Source: RECM01 sp047921215 (GTDB taxonomy: Bacteria; Bacteroidota; Rhodothermia; Balneolales; Cyclonatronaceae). Taken from it: DNA of 64,000 nt. Within the stretch, counting starts at the first letter, position 1. Each line of letters opens with the position of its first letter. Location of the stretch: the NCBI GenBank assembly GCA_047921215.1, contig JBLRWO010000001.1, positions 186,001 to 250,000 on the forward strand, written 5' to 3'. Below the pieces are notes generated by a model, which worked only from the letters and a program-made list of their open reading frames with translations, was not told the DNA's origin and did no database searches. This document shows, in pieces, positions 33,186-41,951 of the stretch. Position numbers and translations under genes: made by a program.

Positions 33186-34355
33186 ATGGCTGATTATACA
33201 CGTACGGGTACGATTTCGATTTCGTGTCCCAAGCTTTTATCGGGATATCTGGAACAGGAGCTTCTTGAACTGGGGTACAAGCCCCTCCGGACACGTCCCA
33301 CCGGTATTGACATTAAAGGGTCAATCAATGACTGTATCGGCCTGAACCTGAATCTGCGAACCGCCCACCGGGTTCACTACCTGATCAGCGAAAAGCCTGT
33401 ATCTGATCCCAGCCAGCTTTATGACTGGCTGGTGCAAATACCCTGGGAGGAATGGATTGACCCCGACGGCTATTTTTCGGTCACATCAAGAATAAGCCAT
33501 CCGAGTATTAATAATACCCAGTTTGCCAATCTGAAGTGCAAGGATGCGATTGTAGACCGCATCCGGAAGATCAGCAATCGCCGGCCCGATACCGGTGCTG
33601 ACCTGACCCGCACAGTGGTTTTTTTGTTCTGGAACCAGCAGAGTGCCAGAATATTCATGGATACCTCCGGCGAGTCGCTATCGCGGCGTGGTTACCGGCT
33701 GGAAAATGCCATGGCACCCATGCAGGAAAGCCTGGCATCGGCCATCCTGATGGCGTCGGGATGGAATCCGGGCATGCATTTGATAAACCCGATGTGCGGC
33801 AGCGGGACCATCGCCATTGAAGCCGCCATGATGGCCCGCGGCTTCGAACCTGGTGCAGTACGGAAAAATTACGGCTTCATGCACATCCCCGGTTACGACC
33901 GGGACCTCTACAAAAAAGTTCGGCTTCACAACCGTATGAACCGGATACAGGAGCCCTCCTGCCGGATAATTGCCACCGATCATTACCCGGGAGCCGTGGC
34001 AGCAGCCCGGAAAAATGCAGCTGCCGCAGGTGTTGAAGACCTGATCGAGTTCAGCGTCTGCGATTTCGAAGAAACACCGGTGCCTGAAGGAAATGGATGT
34101 GTTATTATGAATCCGCCGTATGGCGAACGCATGGGAGAGATACAACAGCTCGAAACTCTGTACAGCCGGATCGGTACATTCCTGAAGCACTCCTGTACCG
34201 GTAAAACGGGTTTTGTTTTCACCGGAAATATGGATCTGGCAAAAAAGATCGGACTGAAAGCATCGCGTCGAATTCCATTTTATAATTCGACCATCGAATG
34301 CCGGCTGCTGGAATTTGAACTGTTTGAGGGTAAGAAAAAGGCACAGGCAGATTGA
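33186..34355 (+). CDS. THUMP-domain class I RNA methyltransferase (RlmL/YpsC-like)
   Basis: SAM-dependent methyltransferase, probably forming m2G in 23S rRNA. N-terminal THUMP-like part: TISISCPKLLSGYLEQELLELGY, GIDIKGSINDCIGLNLNLRTAHRV, then FSVTSRISHPSINN. The Rossmann methyltransferase part carries NPMCGSGTIAIEAAMMARG (SAM site) and the N6/N2 amine-type motif NPPYGERM. The frame opens at a TTG (33096), with ATGs at 33153 and 33186. I chose 33186 because the conserved domain starts about ten residues later, giving 389 residues, the family norm. It is convergent with dut. Confidence 0.85.
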   Translation: MADYTRTGTISISCPKLLSGYLEQELLELGYKPLRTRPTGIDIKGSINDCIGLNLNLRTAHRVHYLISEKPVSDPSQLYDWLVQIPWEEWIDPDGYFSVTSRISHPSINNTQFANLKCKDAIVDRIRKISNRRPDTGADLTRTVVFLFWNQQSARIFMDTSGESLSRRGYRLENAMAPMQESLASAILMASGWNPGMHLINPMCGSGTIAIEAAMMARGFEPGAVRKNYGFMHIPGYDRDLYKKVRLHNRMNRIQEPSCRIIATDHYPGAVAAARKNAAAAGVEDLIEFSVCDFEETPVPEGNGCVIMNPPYGERMGEIQQLETLYSRIGTFLKHSCTGKTGFVFTGNMDLAKKIGLKASRRIPFYNSTIECRLLEFELFEGKKKAQAD

Positions 34356-34359
34356 GCAT

Positions 34360-34506
34360 CTTCACGGTTCACGGCCCACTGCTTATAGCCCACAGCCCAT
34401 TTTTTGTTGCAATTCCAAAATCACTTCGCTGTTCAATTGTTCGCTTGTTCCATTCCCTAATTCGAAGCATACTAACAGCACCATTGGTGTAACCAATAAA
34501 ATGGTG
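34360..34506. repeat. Repeat-like spacer with nested hairpin
   Basis: Low-complexity phrase-like repeats (TTCACGGCCCACTGCTTA, then TAGCCCACAGCCCA). They are followed by a nested palindrome at 34479-34506: ATTGGT-gta-ACCAAT inside CACC...GGTG. TAGCGGGT (34527-34534) and ACCCGCTA (34573-34580) form a further inverted repeat reaching the dut stop codon. Confidence 0.5.
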
Positions 34507-34577
34507 TTGCCTCAAAGGGGTAAAATTAGCGGGTCAGCATAACCCGGGTAATTAACTGGTGCTGGTAAGAATACCCG

Positions 34578-35027
34578 CTATCCCAAGCCTGTACTTCCGA
34601 AGCCGCCATGGCCGCGGGTACTTTCGGGAAGGTCGTCCACTACAACCGGCCTGACCTGCACAACGGGCGCAACCACCATCTGGGCAATACGGTCGCCATG
34701 ACGGATGATGAAATCCTGCTGCCCGTGATTGATCACGATTACCCTGACTTCGCCGCGGTAGTCGGCATCAATAGTACCAGGTGAGTTGAGCATGGTAATG
34801 CCCTGTCGTATGGCCAGCCCGCTTCGTGGCCGAATCTGCGCCTCATAGCCAAACGGGATGGCCATTTGCAGGCCGGTCGGAATCAGTAGCCGGTCACCCG
34901 GCGGTATCACCACATCCTGTTCAAGTGCAGCGCGGATGTCCATGCCGGCGGCATGTTCAGTTTCGTAGGCTGGCAGGGGCAGATCCCCAAAATGGGGCAG
35001 GGTTTTAATTTTAAGTTCCGGCTTCAC
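34578..35027 (-). CDS. dut: dUTP diphosphatase
   Basis: Hydrolyses dUTP to dUMP and keeps uracil out of DNA. 149 residues; all five trimeric dUTPase motifs are readable: AGMDIRA, RPRSGLA, GTIDADYRGEV (catalytic Asp), GDRIAQMVV and the C-terminal RGHGGFGSTG. It starts 4 bases before the end of the DUF3108 gene, so the two are translationally coupled. Together with the Dcd at 47152 it completes dCTP to dUMP. Confidence 0.96.
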   Translation of the reverse strand: MKPELKIKTLPHFGDLPLPAYETEHAAGMDIRAALEQDVVIPPGDRLLIPTGLQMAIPFGYEAQIRPRSGLAIRQGITMLNSPGTIDADYRGEVRVIVINHGQQDFIIRHGDRIAQMVVAPVVQVRPVVVDDLPESTRGHGGFGSTGLG

Positions 35028-35815
35028 AAATTCTCCCTGTATTCAACCAGCCGCACCTTCACATTGCCGAGCCATACACTCACGTGGGCTTCAACCGGAA
35101 TGCGCATAAGCCCTGTTTTATGCCAGGCTTTGTAGTACCCTTTAAACCCAAACGGCCCTTCCAGGTCGGCCTGGCCTTCGCTGTAGAATACCTCGACCTG
35201 GTCGCCGTCAAAAGCCGGAGATTTCATCCGGTCAACTTTAACGTAGTTTTTTATCGTGACCATCCCCTTTTCATGCTCCACATAGATCGGATAGTCAATG
35301 GTTTGACCGGTTCCGCTGAACGGTCTGGAAAAGTAGAACAATGCGGGTCCGCTGTCGGCCGGGTCTGTGAGTTCAAGGGTATCTACAGGCTCACCATCCT
35401 CGAAGGTGTACACCCATCCGTTTTCATAGTCGTAATCGTAGAGGGTTGATTCATCAATCCCTTTATGCAGGTTGTTGGTCCAGAATTTGAGTCCGTACGG
35501 TTCACGATCGTTGAACGCCAGGATGCTGTAGTAGTGAATCTCCTTATAGCCAACCAGGGGTATGGATGGATTCGATTTGATAACGGCTTTTGCAAGTTTG
35601 GCTTCATGGCCGCGGAACAGGGTATCCTTTTCAATATAAATTTCCACGTCACCCAGTCTCATAAAGCCGTACCTGACCTCAAACCGGAAATACTCCTGCA
35701 TATTCATCAGTTCAGGCAGTGTCACAGCCGTATCATTCCGACCGGCGCCAAGATAAACCGTAGCCGACGCCAGGATGAGGATCGCAATGACCACAATAAA
35801 GGTTTTTTTCATCAT
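35024..35815 (-). CDS. DUF3108 secreted protein
   Basis: 263 residues with an N-terminal signal or anchor (FIVVIAILILASATVYLGA). The mature part is beta-rich: YFRFEVRYGFMRLGDVEI, LKFWTNNLHKG, LFYFSRPFSG and a closing GYYKAWHKTGLMRIPVEAHV segment. This is the DUF3108 pattern, thought to form a periplasmic beta-barrel-like lipid-associated domain. Role unknown. It overlaps the Spx-like gene upstream and dut downstream by 4 bases each, forming a tight three-gene unit. Confidence 0.8.
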   Translation of the reverse strand: MMKKTFIVVIAILILASATVYLGAGRNDTAVTLPELMNMQEYFRFEVRYGFMRLGDVEIYIEKDTLFRGHEAKLAKAVIKSNPSIPLVGYKEIHYYSILAFNDREPYGLKFWTNNLHKGIDESTLYDYDYENGWVYTFEDGEPVDTLELTDPADSGPALFYFSRPFSGTGQTIDYPIYVEHEKGMVTIKNYVKVDRMKSPAFDGDQVEVFYSEGQADLEGPFGFKGYYKAWHKTGLMRIPVEAHVSVWLGNVKVRLVEYRENL

Positions 35816-36159
35816 TCCTCCGAAAGAAAATCGGCCAACGACTCTTCATCAAAACCCACCATAACCGCCTCATCTTTGATCACGACCGGACGTTTAATCA
35901 TGGTCTGATGTTCGAGCAGCAGGTCAAACAGTTCCCCGGTGGAGACATCCTTGCCTGCCAGGCCCAGGTTTCTCCATTTCATGCCTCTTTTATTGGCAAG
36001 CGTTTCGATACCAACCTTATGTACAAGTTCTGCCAGTTCAGTATCATTCAGAGGGTCTTTTTTCAGATCAATAAATTCGAATTCATGTCCGTTTTCACCC
36101 ATCCATTTAAGAGTTTTCTGTATCGTATTGCAATTTTTAATACCTAATATTTGTATCAT
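35812..36159 (-). CDS. Spx/ArsC-family protein (YffB-like)
   Basis: 115-residue thioredoxin-fold protein. A single active-site Cys10 lies in GIKNCNTIQKTLKW, with the family-typical FEFIDLKKDPL and KRPVVIKDEAVMVGF (the RP loop). The lack of a second vicinal Cys puts it with the YffB/MgsR-like branch rather than Spx of Bacillus or true arsenate reductases. Its function is unproven. First gene of the unit with DUF3108 and dut. Confidence 0.85.
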   Translation of the reverse strand: MIQILGIKNCNTIQKTLKWMGENGHEFEFIDLKKDPLNDTELAELVHKVGIETLANKRGMKWRNLGLAGKDVSTGELFDLLLEHQTMIKRPVVIKDEAVMVGFDEESLADFLSEE

Positions 36160-36351
36160 CTCTGTGAAAATTCATGTAATAGATTTCATTGATGCTGCAA
36201 ACAGGGCCACCTGGCTTATCCATTGCCGGAAATGTCTGCTCGGTTTCCCGTTATCTGTACCGTGAACAGTGCCAGGCCAGACAAACGTTCAGGAAGCGGC
36301 ATCAACAACTGTTAAATTAAACTGCTGAAAGTGAGAAACATTGTGGTCAGT

Positions 36352-36846
36352 ATGTACAAGATAACCTTAATACTGCTATTTTCTTTCATCCTCTACGGGT
36401 GCAGCACGGCAGATGATGCACAAAGAAAATTCGAGGATGAGGCCTTTCGTGAGCCTTCGGGCTTCACCCGAACCGACCCGTCGGGTGCGGTATCAGATGA
36501 GGACCCGGATGACTGGCGTGTCGGCCCGCTGTTTCAGGGTTTTGTGGAGATTTCACCGGCATTTCCAAACCCGACTACCGGTGAGCTGATCACGATTGAA
36601 ATTCTGGTTACCGGTCTTCAGGCACTCAACGGGCTTGAAGTGGTACGGCTGGATAACCGGGGCAATTTCCGGCTTCTTTACCTTGACGATCGCATCCCGA
36701 TGCCTACCGGACTCAGCACAATTACATTCGATCCCCTTCTGTTTGCCGATGGAGGTACTATTTCGAATGCAAGGGGCCTGCATCGCGTATTTATTTTTGA
36801 TAACCGCAGAAACCTGATCAGTTACGGGGATATAATGATTGAATAG
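36352..36846 (+). CDS. Lipoprotein of unknown function
   Basis: 164 residues from the ATG; a GTG seven codons upstream (36331) is also open. The signal peptide ends in a lipobox (FILYGC). The mature part has an acidic stretch (SDEDPDDW) and a beta-rich domain beginning VEISPAFPNPTTGELITIEI. That beginning resembles the strand that opens FlgD-Ig/sorting-type domains, although here it is internal and not at the C-terminus. Not recognised beyond that. It precedes the winged-helix/biotin carrier/murA set by 47 bases. Confidence 0.65.
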   Translation: MYKITLILLFSFILYGCSTADDAQRKFEDEAFREPSGFTRTDPSGAVSDEDPDDWRVGPLFQGFVEISPAFPNPTTGELITIEILVTGLQALNGLEVVRLDNRGNFRLLYLDDRIPMPTGLSTITFDPLLFADGGTISNARGLHRVFIFDNRRNLISYGDIMIE

Positions 36847-36893
36847 TCATTTCGTGGTCACCTATTTTCAGGACAGATCCAGTATATTTACCC

Positions 36894-37163
36894 ATGAGAA
36901 AAATTTCGCCTTCAGAGAAAAAAATTCTTGAACTACTGATTTTCACAGAGACGTTTGATACCATCCGCGATGAGACTAATCTTCAGTACGGGGAAATCAG
37001 AGATGATATAATCACTATGCACAATGCCGGTCTCATTGAGGTTTATACCGGCAGCACCCAGAGCGCATCCAGGCTGAACCACTACGACAGCGACCGGCCC
37101 GAACTGTTTTCTTACCGTGCTACCCGTAAAGGAATTAATGCCATAAAGACCAATCTGATATGA
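36894..37163 (+). CDS. Small winged-helix-like protein
   Basis: 89 residues, no signal. The sequence alternates helices and a short wing-like hairpin (KKILELLIFTETFDTIRDE, GEIRDDIITMHNAGLIEVY, then a polar loop and YRATRKGINAIKTNL), which resembles a winged helix-turn-helix. The DNA-binding role is a guess. The ATGA overlap with the biotin carrier gene makes co-translation likely and suggests a functional link with it. Confidence 0.6.
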   Translation: MRKISPSEKKILELLIFTETFDTIRDETNLQYGEIRDDIITMHNAGLIEVYTGSTQSASRLNHYDSDRPELFSYRATRKGINAIKTNLI

Positions 37164-37669
37164 AATTTGAAGCTCTCTTCAATGATACCACCTGGCCTGT
37201 GGAACTCGATTCCGAGAAAAAATCAGCAAACGTGAACGGAAAAAACCTGGATTACGAAATTGAATCTATCGGATCCGACCGATGGCTGTTGCGTACCGGA
37301 ACCAGGACCTACCTGTTGAGCAACATGAGTCAGAAAGGTAACGATCTTGAGTTCACACTGAACGGGCACTGGACTACCATCAGGGTACGCGACGAAAAGG
37401 ATCTTCTGCTGGATAAACTGGGATTCAAGGTTGGTACCCCGGGAGGTGAAGGTAAACTGAATGCACCCATGCCGGGAAAAATACTGAGGATTCTGGTTAG
37501 CAACGGCGATACCGTCAGCCTTGGCGACCCGGTTATCATACTTGAGGCCATGAAGATGGAAAATGAACTGAAATCCCCCGTTGACGGTACTGTCATCAAC
37601 ATCCACGTCAGTGAAGGACAGTCGGTCGAAAAAAACATTTTACTACTGGAGATAGAAACCATTGGATAA
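37160..37669 (+). CDS. Biotin/lipoyl-attachment carrier protein
   Basis: 169 residues. The C-terminal domain (about 100-169) is a biotinyl domain: LNAPMPGKILRILVSNGDTV and the biotinylation site EAMKMENEL with the target Lys in AMKM, then DGTVINIHVSEGQSV. The N-terminal 95 residues are a beta-rich extension as in the carrier subunits of acyl-CoA or oxaloacetate-type carboxylases. No carboxylase subunit is adjacent, so its partner must be elsewhere. Overlaps: 4 bases with the upstream gene, 8 with murA. Confidence 0.85.
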   Translation: MKFEALFNDTTWPVELDSEKKSANVNGKNLDYEIESIGSDRWLLRTGTRTYLLSNMSQKGNDLEFTLNGHWTTIRVRDEKDLLLDKLGFKVGTPGGEGKLNAPMPGKILRILVSNGDTVSLGDPVIILEAMKMENELKSPVDGTVINIHVSEGQSVEKNILLLEIETIG

Positions 37670-38930
37670 ATTTGTAATAGAAGGCCCGACACCCCTTAAG
37701 GGGGAGATTCCCATTAGTGGTTCAAAAAATGCCGCTCTGCCCCTGATGGCAGCCGCCCTGTTGTGTGATTCGCCCAGCGAAATCACCAATATCCCAGATC
37801 TGCACGACATTGCCACGTTCAATAATGTGATGAGGGTTACCGGTGCAAGGGTTGGTTACATCCCGGACCGGAAAACACTGGAGATCGATCCCTCGAACAT
37901 CAGCTACCTGGAGGCCCCCTACGACCTGGTACGGAAGATGCGTGCATCTTTTTACATGCTGGGTGCACTGCTCGGTAAACATGGTTTTGCCCGTATCTCT
38001 CTGCCCGGAGGCTGTGCGTGGGGACCACGGCCGGTAAATCTGCACCTTGAGGGGATGAAAGCACTTGGTGCGAAAATCAGTATGGACAAAGGCTACATCA
38101 TAGCCGAAGCCCCGGGCGGACGCCTTCCGGGGGGGACGTTTAAAATGGAGCCCAGCAGTGTAGGTGCCACCGTCAATCTTCTGCTTGCATCGGTGCTTGC
38201 ATCCGGCAAAACCATTCTTGAAAACGCGGCCATGGAACCTGATGTAGTCTATCTGTGCGAAGCCCTGACAAAGATGGGTGCCAATATTACGGGAACCGGC
38301 ACCGATCTGTTAGAAATACACGGGGTAGAGAAACTCAGCGGCATCTCGATCAGGAACTCGCCTGACCGCATCGAAACCGGCACATTTATGATTGCGGCCG
38401 CCATGCATCCCGAATCCGATGTTTTGTTGACAGGCACACAAAAACACGACCTCGGCGATTTTTTATCCATATTTGCGCGAACCGGTGCCCGAATCGAAGC
38501 CACGGATACCTCTATCCGTATCAAAGCCCCCGAAAAAGTGATTCCGGTATCTGTAAAGACAAAGATTTATCCCGGTTTTCCCACCGATTTGCAGGCGCAG
38601 TGGGCAACACTGATGACCCAGGCCGATGGTATCAGCACGGTAACCGACAACATCTACTACGACCGCTTCAGTTATGTGCCGGAGCTGGTACGGCTGGGTG
38701 CTACCATGGTGCTGGAAGAGAACACCGCCACTATTGAGGGTAAATCTGCATTGTCGGGGGCATCGGTAATGAGTACCGACCTGCGGGCATCGGTGAGTCT
38801 TGTAATGGCCGCCATGGCCGCACAGGGTACAACAGAAGTACTGAGGGTTTACCATCTCGACCGCGGATACGAAAATCTGGAGAGCAAGCTGAACAGGGCT
38901 GGTGCACGGATCGAGCGGGTTGAAACATAA
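37662..38930 (+). CDS. murA: UDP-N-acetylglucosamine 1-carboxyvinyltransferase
   Basis: First committed step of peptidoglycan synthesis, enolpyruvyl transfer from PEP. 422 residues. Visible: GEIPISGSKNAALPLMAAALL with the catalytic Lys, and PGGCAWGPRPVNLHLEG with the PEP-reactive Cys118 (the fosfomycin target position; Cys, not Asp). FPTDLQAQWATLMTQA and TDLRASVSLVMAA follow. The start is a TTG that overlaps the end of the biotin carrier gene by 8 bases; no ATG exists before the conserved N-terminus. Confidence 0.95.
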   Translation: MDKFVIEGPTPLKGEIPISGSKNAALPLMAAALLCDSPSEITNIPDLHDIATFNNVMRVTGARVGYIPDRKTLEIDPSNISYLEAPYDLVRKMRASFYMLGALLGKHGFARISLPGGCAWGPRPVNLHLEGMKALGAKISMDKGYIIAEAPGGRLPGGTFKMEPSSVGATVNLLLASVLASGKTILENAAMEPDVVYLCEALTKMGANITGTGTDLLEIHGVEKLSGISIRNSPDRIETGTFMIAAAMHPESDVLLTGTQKHDLGDFLSIFARTGARIEATDTSIRIKAPEKVIPVSVKTKIYPGFPTDLQAQWATLMTQADGISTVTDNIYYDRFSYVPELVRLGATMVLEENTATIEGKSALSGASVMSTDLRASVSLVMAAMAAQGTTEVLRVYHLDRGYENLESKLNRAGARIERVET

Positions 38931-39374
38931 ATTTCAGAGAGTTTCTTATCTGCGCGATTAAGCGTATCTTATTTTAGGTGTAAACCTTCGAATTTGCGAC
39001 AAAACTTCTATTTCCCGAGTTAGAACTGTAAAAAGACGTGATTTTACCAAGTACGTTATCGCCTGGCAGACCATATCTGCGGGATTATCTGTTTACAGTG
39101 GGGGAAATAATCCTGAATGCGATCCGCCTCGCTGCGTGTGACAGAAACATCAGATGGGTCAGACCCGTAACCGCCGACGGACGCACGATTGTATTCAGGC
39201 AAAAAAAACGATCTATTAACAAGAATTTTATACAAGCTGCAGACCGTCTGTACCGATTAACCGGCATGGAATTATCCGCTCTTACTATTACTATCTATTA
39301 TGGCACAAATCCCGGTCCGGGGAAGGCCTTATGTAGCAAGAAGTACGGCTTCAGCTTGCTAACCAATTGCTTAA
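38931..39374. other. Spacer before the RNase E/G gene
   Basis: 444 bases. A 132-codon frame (39038-39436) runs into the RNase gene in another frame and has no family resemblance; I do not regard it as a gene. No clear promoter box or hairpin was found. It probably contains the promoter and 5' untranslated region of the RNase-HslVU set; RNase E/G genes are often autoregulated through such leaders. Confidence 0.4.
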
Positions 39375-41912
39375 ATGAACAAAAACCAGATAGTTATTCA
39401 CGCTTCCGGCAAACAGACACGGATCGCGTTAATTGAAAATGGCGAGTTAGCTCAGTTTTTCATAGAATCCCCTGAAAACCGGCGCAGTGTCGGTGATATT
39501 TACATCGCAGAAGTACACAAGGTGATGGGCGGTATCAGGGCCGCGTTCATCGATATGGGCACTCCCAAAGATGCATTCCTCCACTTTTCTGATCTCGGTG
39601 AGCATCTCGACGACTACCTCGTGATGCTCAACGGCCGCGATGCCCTGAACAGGGATGCCCTCAAATCGCTCAATGAATTCAGGAAAAAGGCGGAAGCCAG
39701 CAACGACAACGACGGTACCCGACGTTCAACGGCACAGGAGCAGAACCTGATCGGTGCCCTGTTGCAGACCAAGCAGAAGATGCTGGTACAGATCGTCAAG
39801 GAGCCCATTGGCAATAAAGGTCCGAGGGTATCCACCGATATCACCCTGCCCGGGCGCCTGCTTGTTCTCATTCCCATGGGCAATTATGTGGCTGTATCCA
39901 AAAGAATCCGCAGTTTCAGAGAGCGCCGCCGGCTTCGCAGTACACTCAGTTCCATGTTGCCGGAAGGATTCGGTGTAATTGTAAGAACCGTAGCCGATGG
40001 TCAGGACGAAAAAGCCCTCAGAGACGATCTGCAGGATCTGCTCGTCAAATGGAAAGAGGTGATGGACAAGCTGCGCGATGCCAAACCCACCACATTGCTG
40101 CACCGCGACCTGGATATGACCGAAAGTCTGGTTCGTGACCTTTTTTCCAAGAATTACGACCGCATCCTTATCGATGACCCGGCCATGGGCAAGCAACTGA
40201 AACACTACGTTTCAAGAATTGCCCCCGATATGGTCAAAAACATTGAACTCTACAGGGGTAAAGTACACATATTCGAACACATGAAAATTGCCCGGGACGT
40301 TGAATCCATCTTTAGTCCCCGGGTTAAAATGCCCAGCGGCGGCTATCTCATTTTTGAACAGACCGAAGCCATGTATGTGGTGGATGTAAACTCGGGACGG
40401 TATGCGGCCAAAAAGGCTCAGGAAGACAACTCCCTGCGCACCAACCTTGAAGCCGCACGGGAGATTGCCAAACAGCTTCGTCTCAGGGATATCGGGGGCA
40501 TCATAGTAGTCGATTTCATCGATCTTCAGGACGACGGAAACAGGAAAAAAGTGTACGATGAGCTCAAAAAAGAGTTCAGAAAAGACCGGGCGAAAACCAA
40601 TCTGCTTCCCATGAGCGATTTCGGCCTGGTTCAGATCACACGGCAGAGAATACGTCCAAGTGTGGTAAAGTCAGTATCGCTGGTATGCCCGATGTGCGGC
40701 GGATCGGGAAGCATTGTATCACAAAATACTGTGCTCTCCGATATTGAAACCTGGCTGAGCAAATATGCCATTAATTACAAAAAACGGTCGATTGAGCTCT
40801 ATGTAAACCCCTACTTCCACTCTCTGCTCACGAGGGGTATTATCAGTCAGCGGATCAAGTGGATGTTCAAATACAGGGTGAACATCGCTGTACTGCCCGA
40901 TGAATCTGTTTCCCTGAATGAATACAAGGTGATGCTGACGGGAACCGAAGTCGAGATTACACAGACGGTACAGGAGAGCAAATCGATTGAGGATGCGGTC
41001 AAGGATGCCGAAAAACGCCTTGCTGAACTCGAAAGCGAGGGTCAGCGCGACGACAGTCTTCTCGACTATGGTGGAGATGAAAAAAACGGAAATGGAGATG
41101 ATACCGGCAAGGATAAACCTGCCAGGCGTTCATCCACCACATCAAGGCCGCAGTCACGCGATAAAACGGAATCAAGAAAATCGACGGCGCCTTCGTCCTC
41201 ATCTTCACGTGATGATGAATCGGACAGAAAAAGCAGCCGTGAAGATGGCGATTCCGGCAAAAATCAGCGACAGGACAGCCGCCGCTCCAATGTGAAATCC
41301 AAATATTACAAAAGCCGTGACAATGAGGAGGAAGAACCTTCCGTTTCTAACAAGGAAACCAGACGGGGTTCAGGCAGCAAATCCTCTGCAGGCAGCAGCG
41401 TAAACGATGATACGGATGTAAAAACAGACAGCAACGGTGAACCTCTGCGGAACGCCCAGGACGTTGCCCGTGAGTATCGTGAAAAAAGACTCCGTGAAGA
41501 AGCTGAACTCAAAGCCAGAGAGCAGTCTGAGAAATCCGGATCAGAACCCGGACAGGTCGAACAGCCTGACCAGGCAACAAAACGGCAACCGCAGGCCGAA
41601 CAAGCAGCGGAACTGGCTGCCGATTCTGAAACGACTGTGGAAGAAGCAGCAGAACAGACTACCAAAACGGAAGCGGCTGAGGGTAATGAGGAAAAACCAA
41701 AAACCCGACGTGGCAGACCCAAAAAAACTGAACAAGATTCCGGCGTACCCGTAAAGAAGAAGCCGGCACCCCGGAAAAAAGCACCTGCCAAAAATCCGAA
41801 AACAGGAAAAACCGCAGCCAGGGAAAAAAAAGCCGGTACTGAAGCTGAATCAACAGCGGATGCAGCTTCTGACAGCGGCTCAGGACCAGATTCCGGCAAC
41901 AAAGCAGACTAA
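39375..41912 (+). CDS. rng: Ribonuclease E/G with long disordered C-terminal tail
   Basis: Endoribonuclease for rRNA maturation and mRNA decay. The catalytic part is residues 1 to about 550: S1 region with FIDMGTPKDAFLHFSDLG, RTVADGQDEKALRDDLQ, then the DNase I-like site YVVDVNSGRY and GGIIVVDFIDLQDD with the metal-binding aspartates, and the Zn-link CPMCGGSG. Residues about 560-845 are an uneven Ser/Arg/Glu/Lys/Ala tail ending with an AT-hook-like RRGRPKK and a Lys/Pro/Ala-rich histone-like segment. The tail could be a protein/RNA scaffold as in RNase E, by analogy only. Start ATG; hslV follows after 39 bases. Confidence 0.92.
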   Translation: MNKNQIVIHASGKQTRIALIENGELAQFFIESPENRRSVGDIYIAEVHKVMGGIRAAFIDMGTPKDAFLHFSDLGEHLDDYLVMLNGRDALNRDALKSLNEFRKKAEASNDNDGTRRSTAQEQNLIGALLQTKQKMLVQIVKEPIGNKGPRVSTDITLPGRLLVLIPMGNYVAVSKRIRSFRERRRLRSTLSSMLPEGFGVIVRTVADGQDEKALRDDLQDLLVKWKEVMDKLRDAKPTTLLHRDLDMTESLVRDLFSKNYDRILIDDPAMGKQLKHYVSRIAPDMVKNIELYRGKVHIFEHMKIARDVESIFSPRVKMPSGGYLIFEQTEAMYVVDVNSGRYAAKKAQEDNSLRTNLEAAREIAKQLRLRDIGGIIVVDFIDLQDDGNRKKVYDELKKEFRKDRAKTNLLPMSDFGLVQITRQRIRPSVVKSVSLVCPMCGGSGSIVSQNTVLSDIETWLSKYAINYKKRSIELYVNPYFHSLLTRGIISQRIKWMFKYRVNIAVLPDESVSLNEYKVMLTGTEVEITQTVQESKSIEDAVKDAEKRLAELESEGQRDDSLLDYGGDEKNGNGDDTGKDKPARRSSTTSRPQSRDKTESRKSTAPSSSSSRDDESDRKSSREDGDSGKNQRQDSRRSNVKSKYYKSRDNEEEEPSVSNKETRRGSGSKSSAGSSVNDDTDVKTDSNGEPLRNAQDVAREYREKRLREEAELKAREQSEKSGSEPGQVEQPDQATKRQPQAEQAAELAADSETTVEEAAEQTTKTEAAEGNEEKPKTRRGRPKKTEQDSGVPVKKKPAPRKKAPAKNPKTGKTAAREKKAGTEAESTADAASDSGSGPDSGNKAD

Positions 41913-41951
41913 GAACATTCCTGCCCTTTTGTACCCTATTAATTTCAAATC

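Noticed and set aside
39038..39436. 132-codon frame upstream of the RNase E/G gene
   Set aside because: Overlaps the real gene by 62 bases in another frame and has no domain-like pattern.
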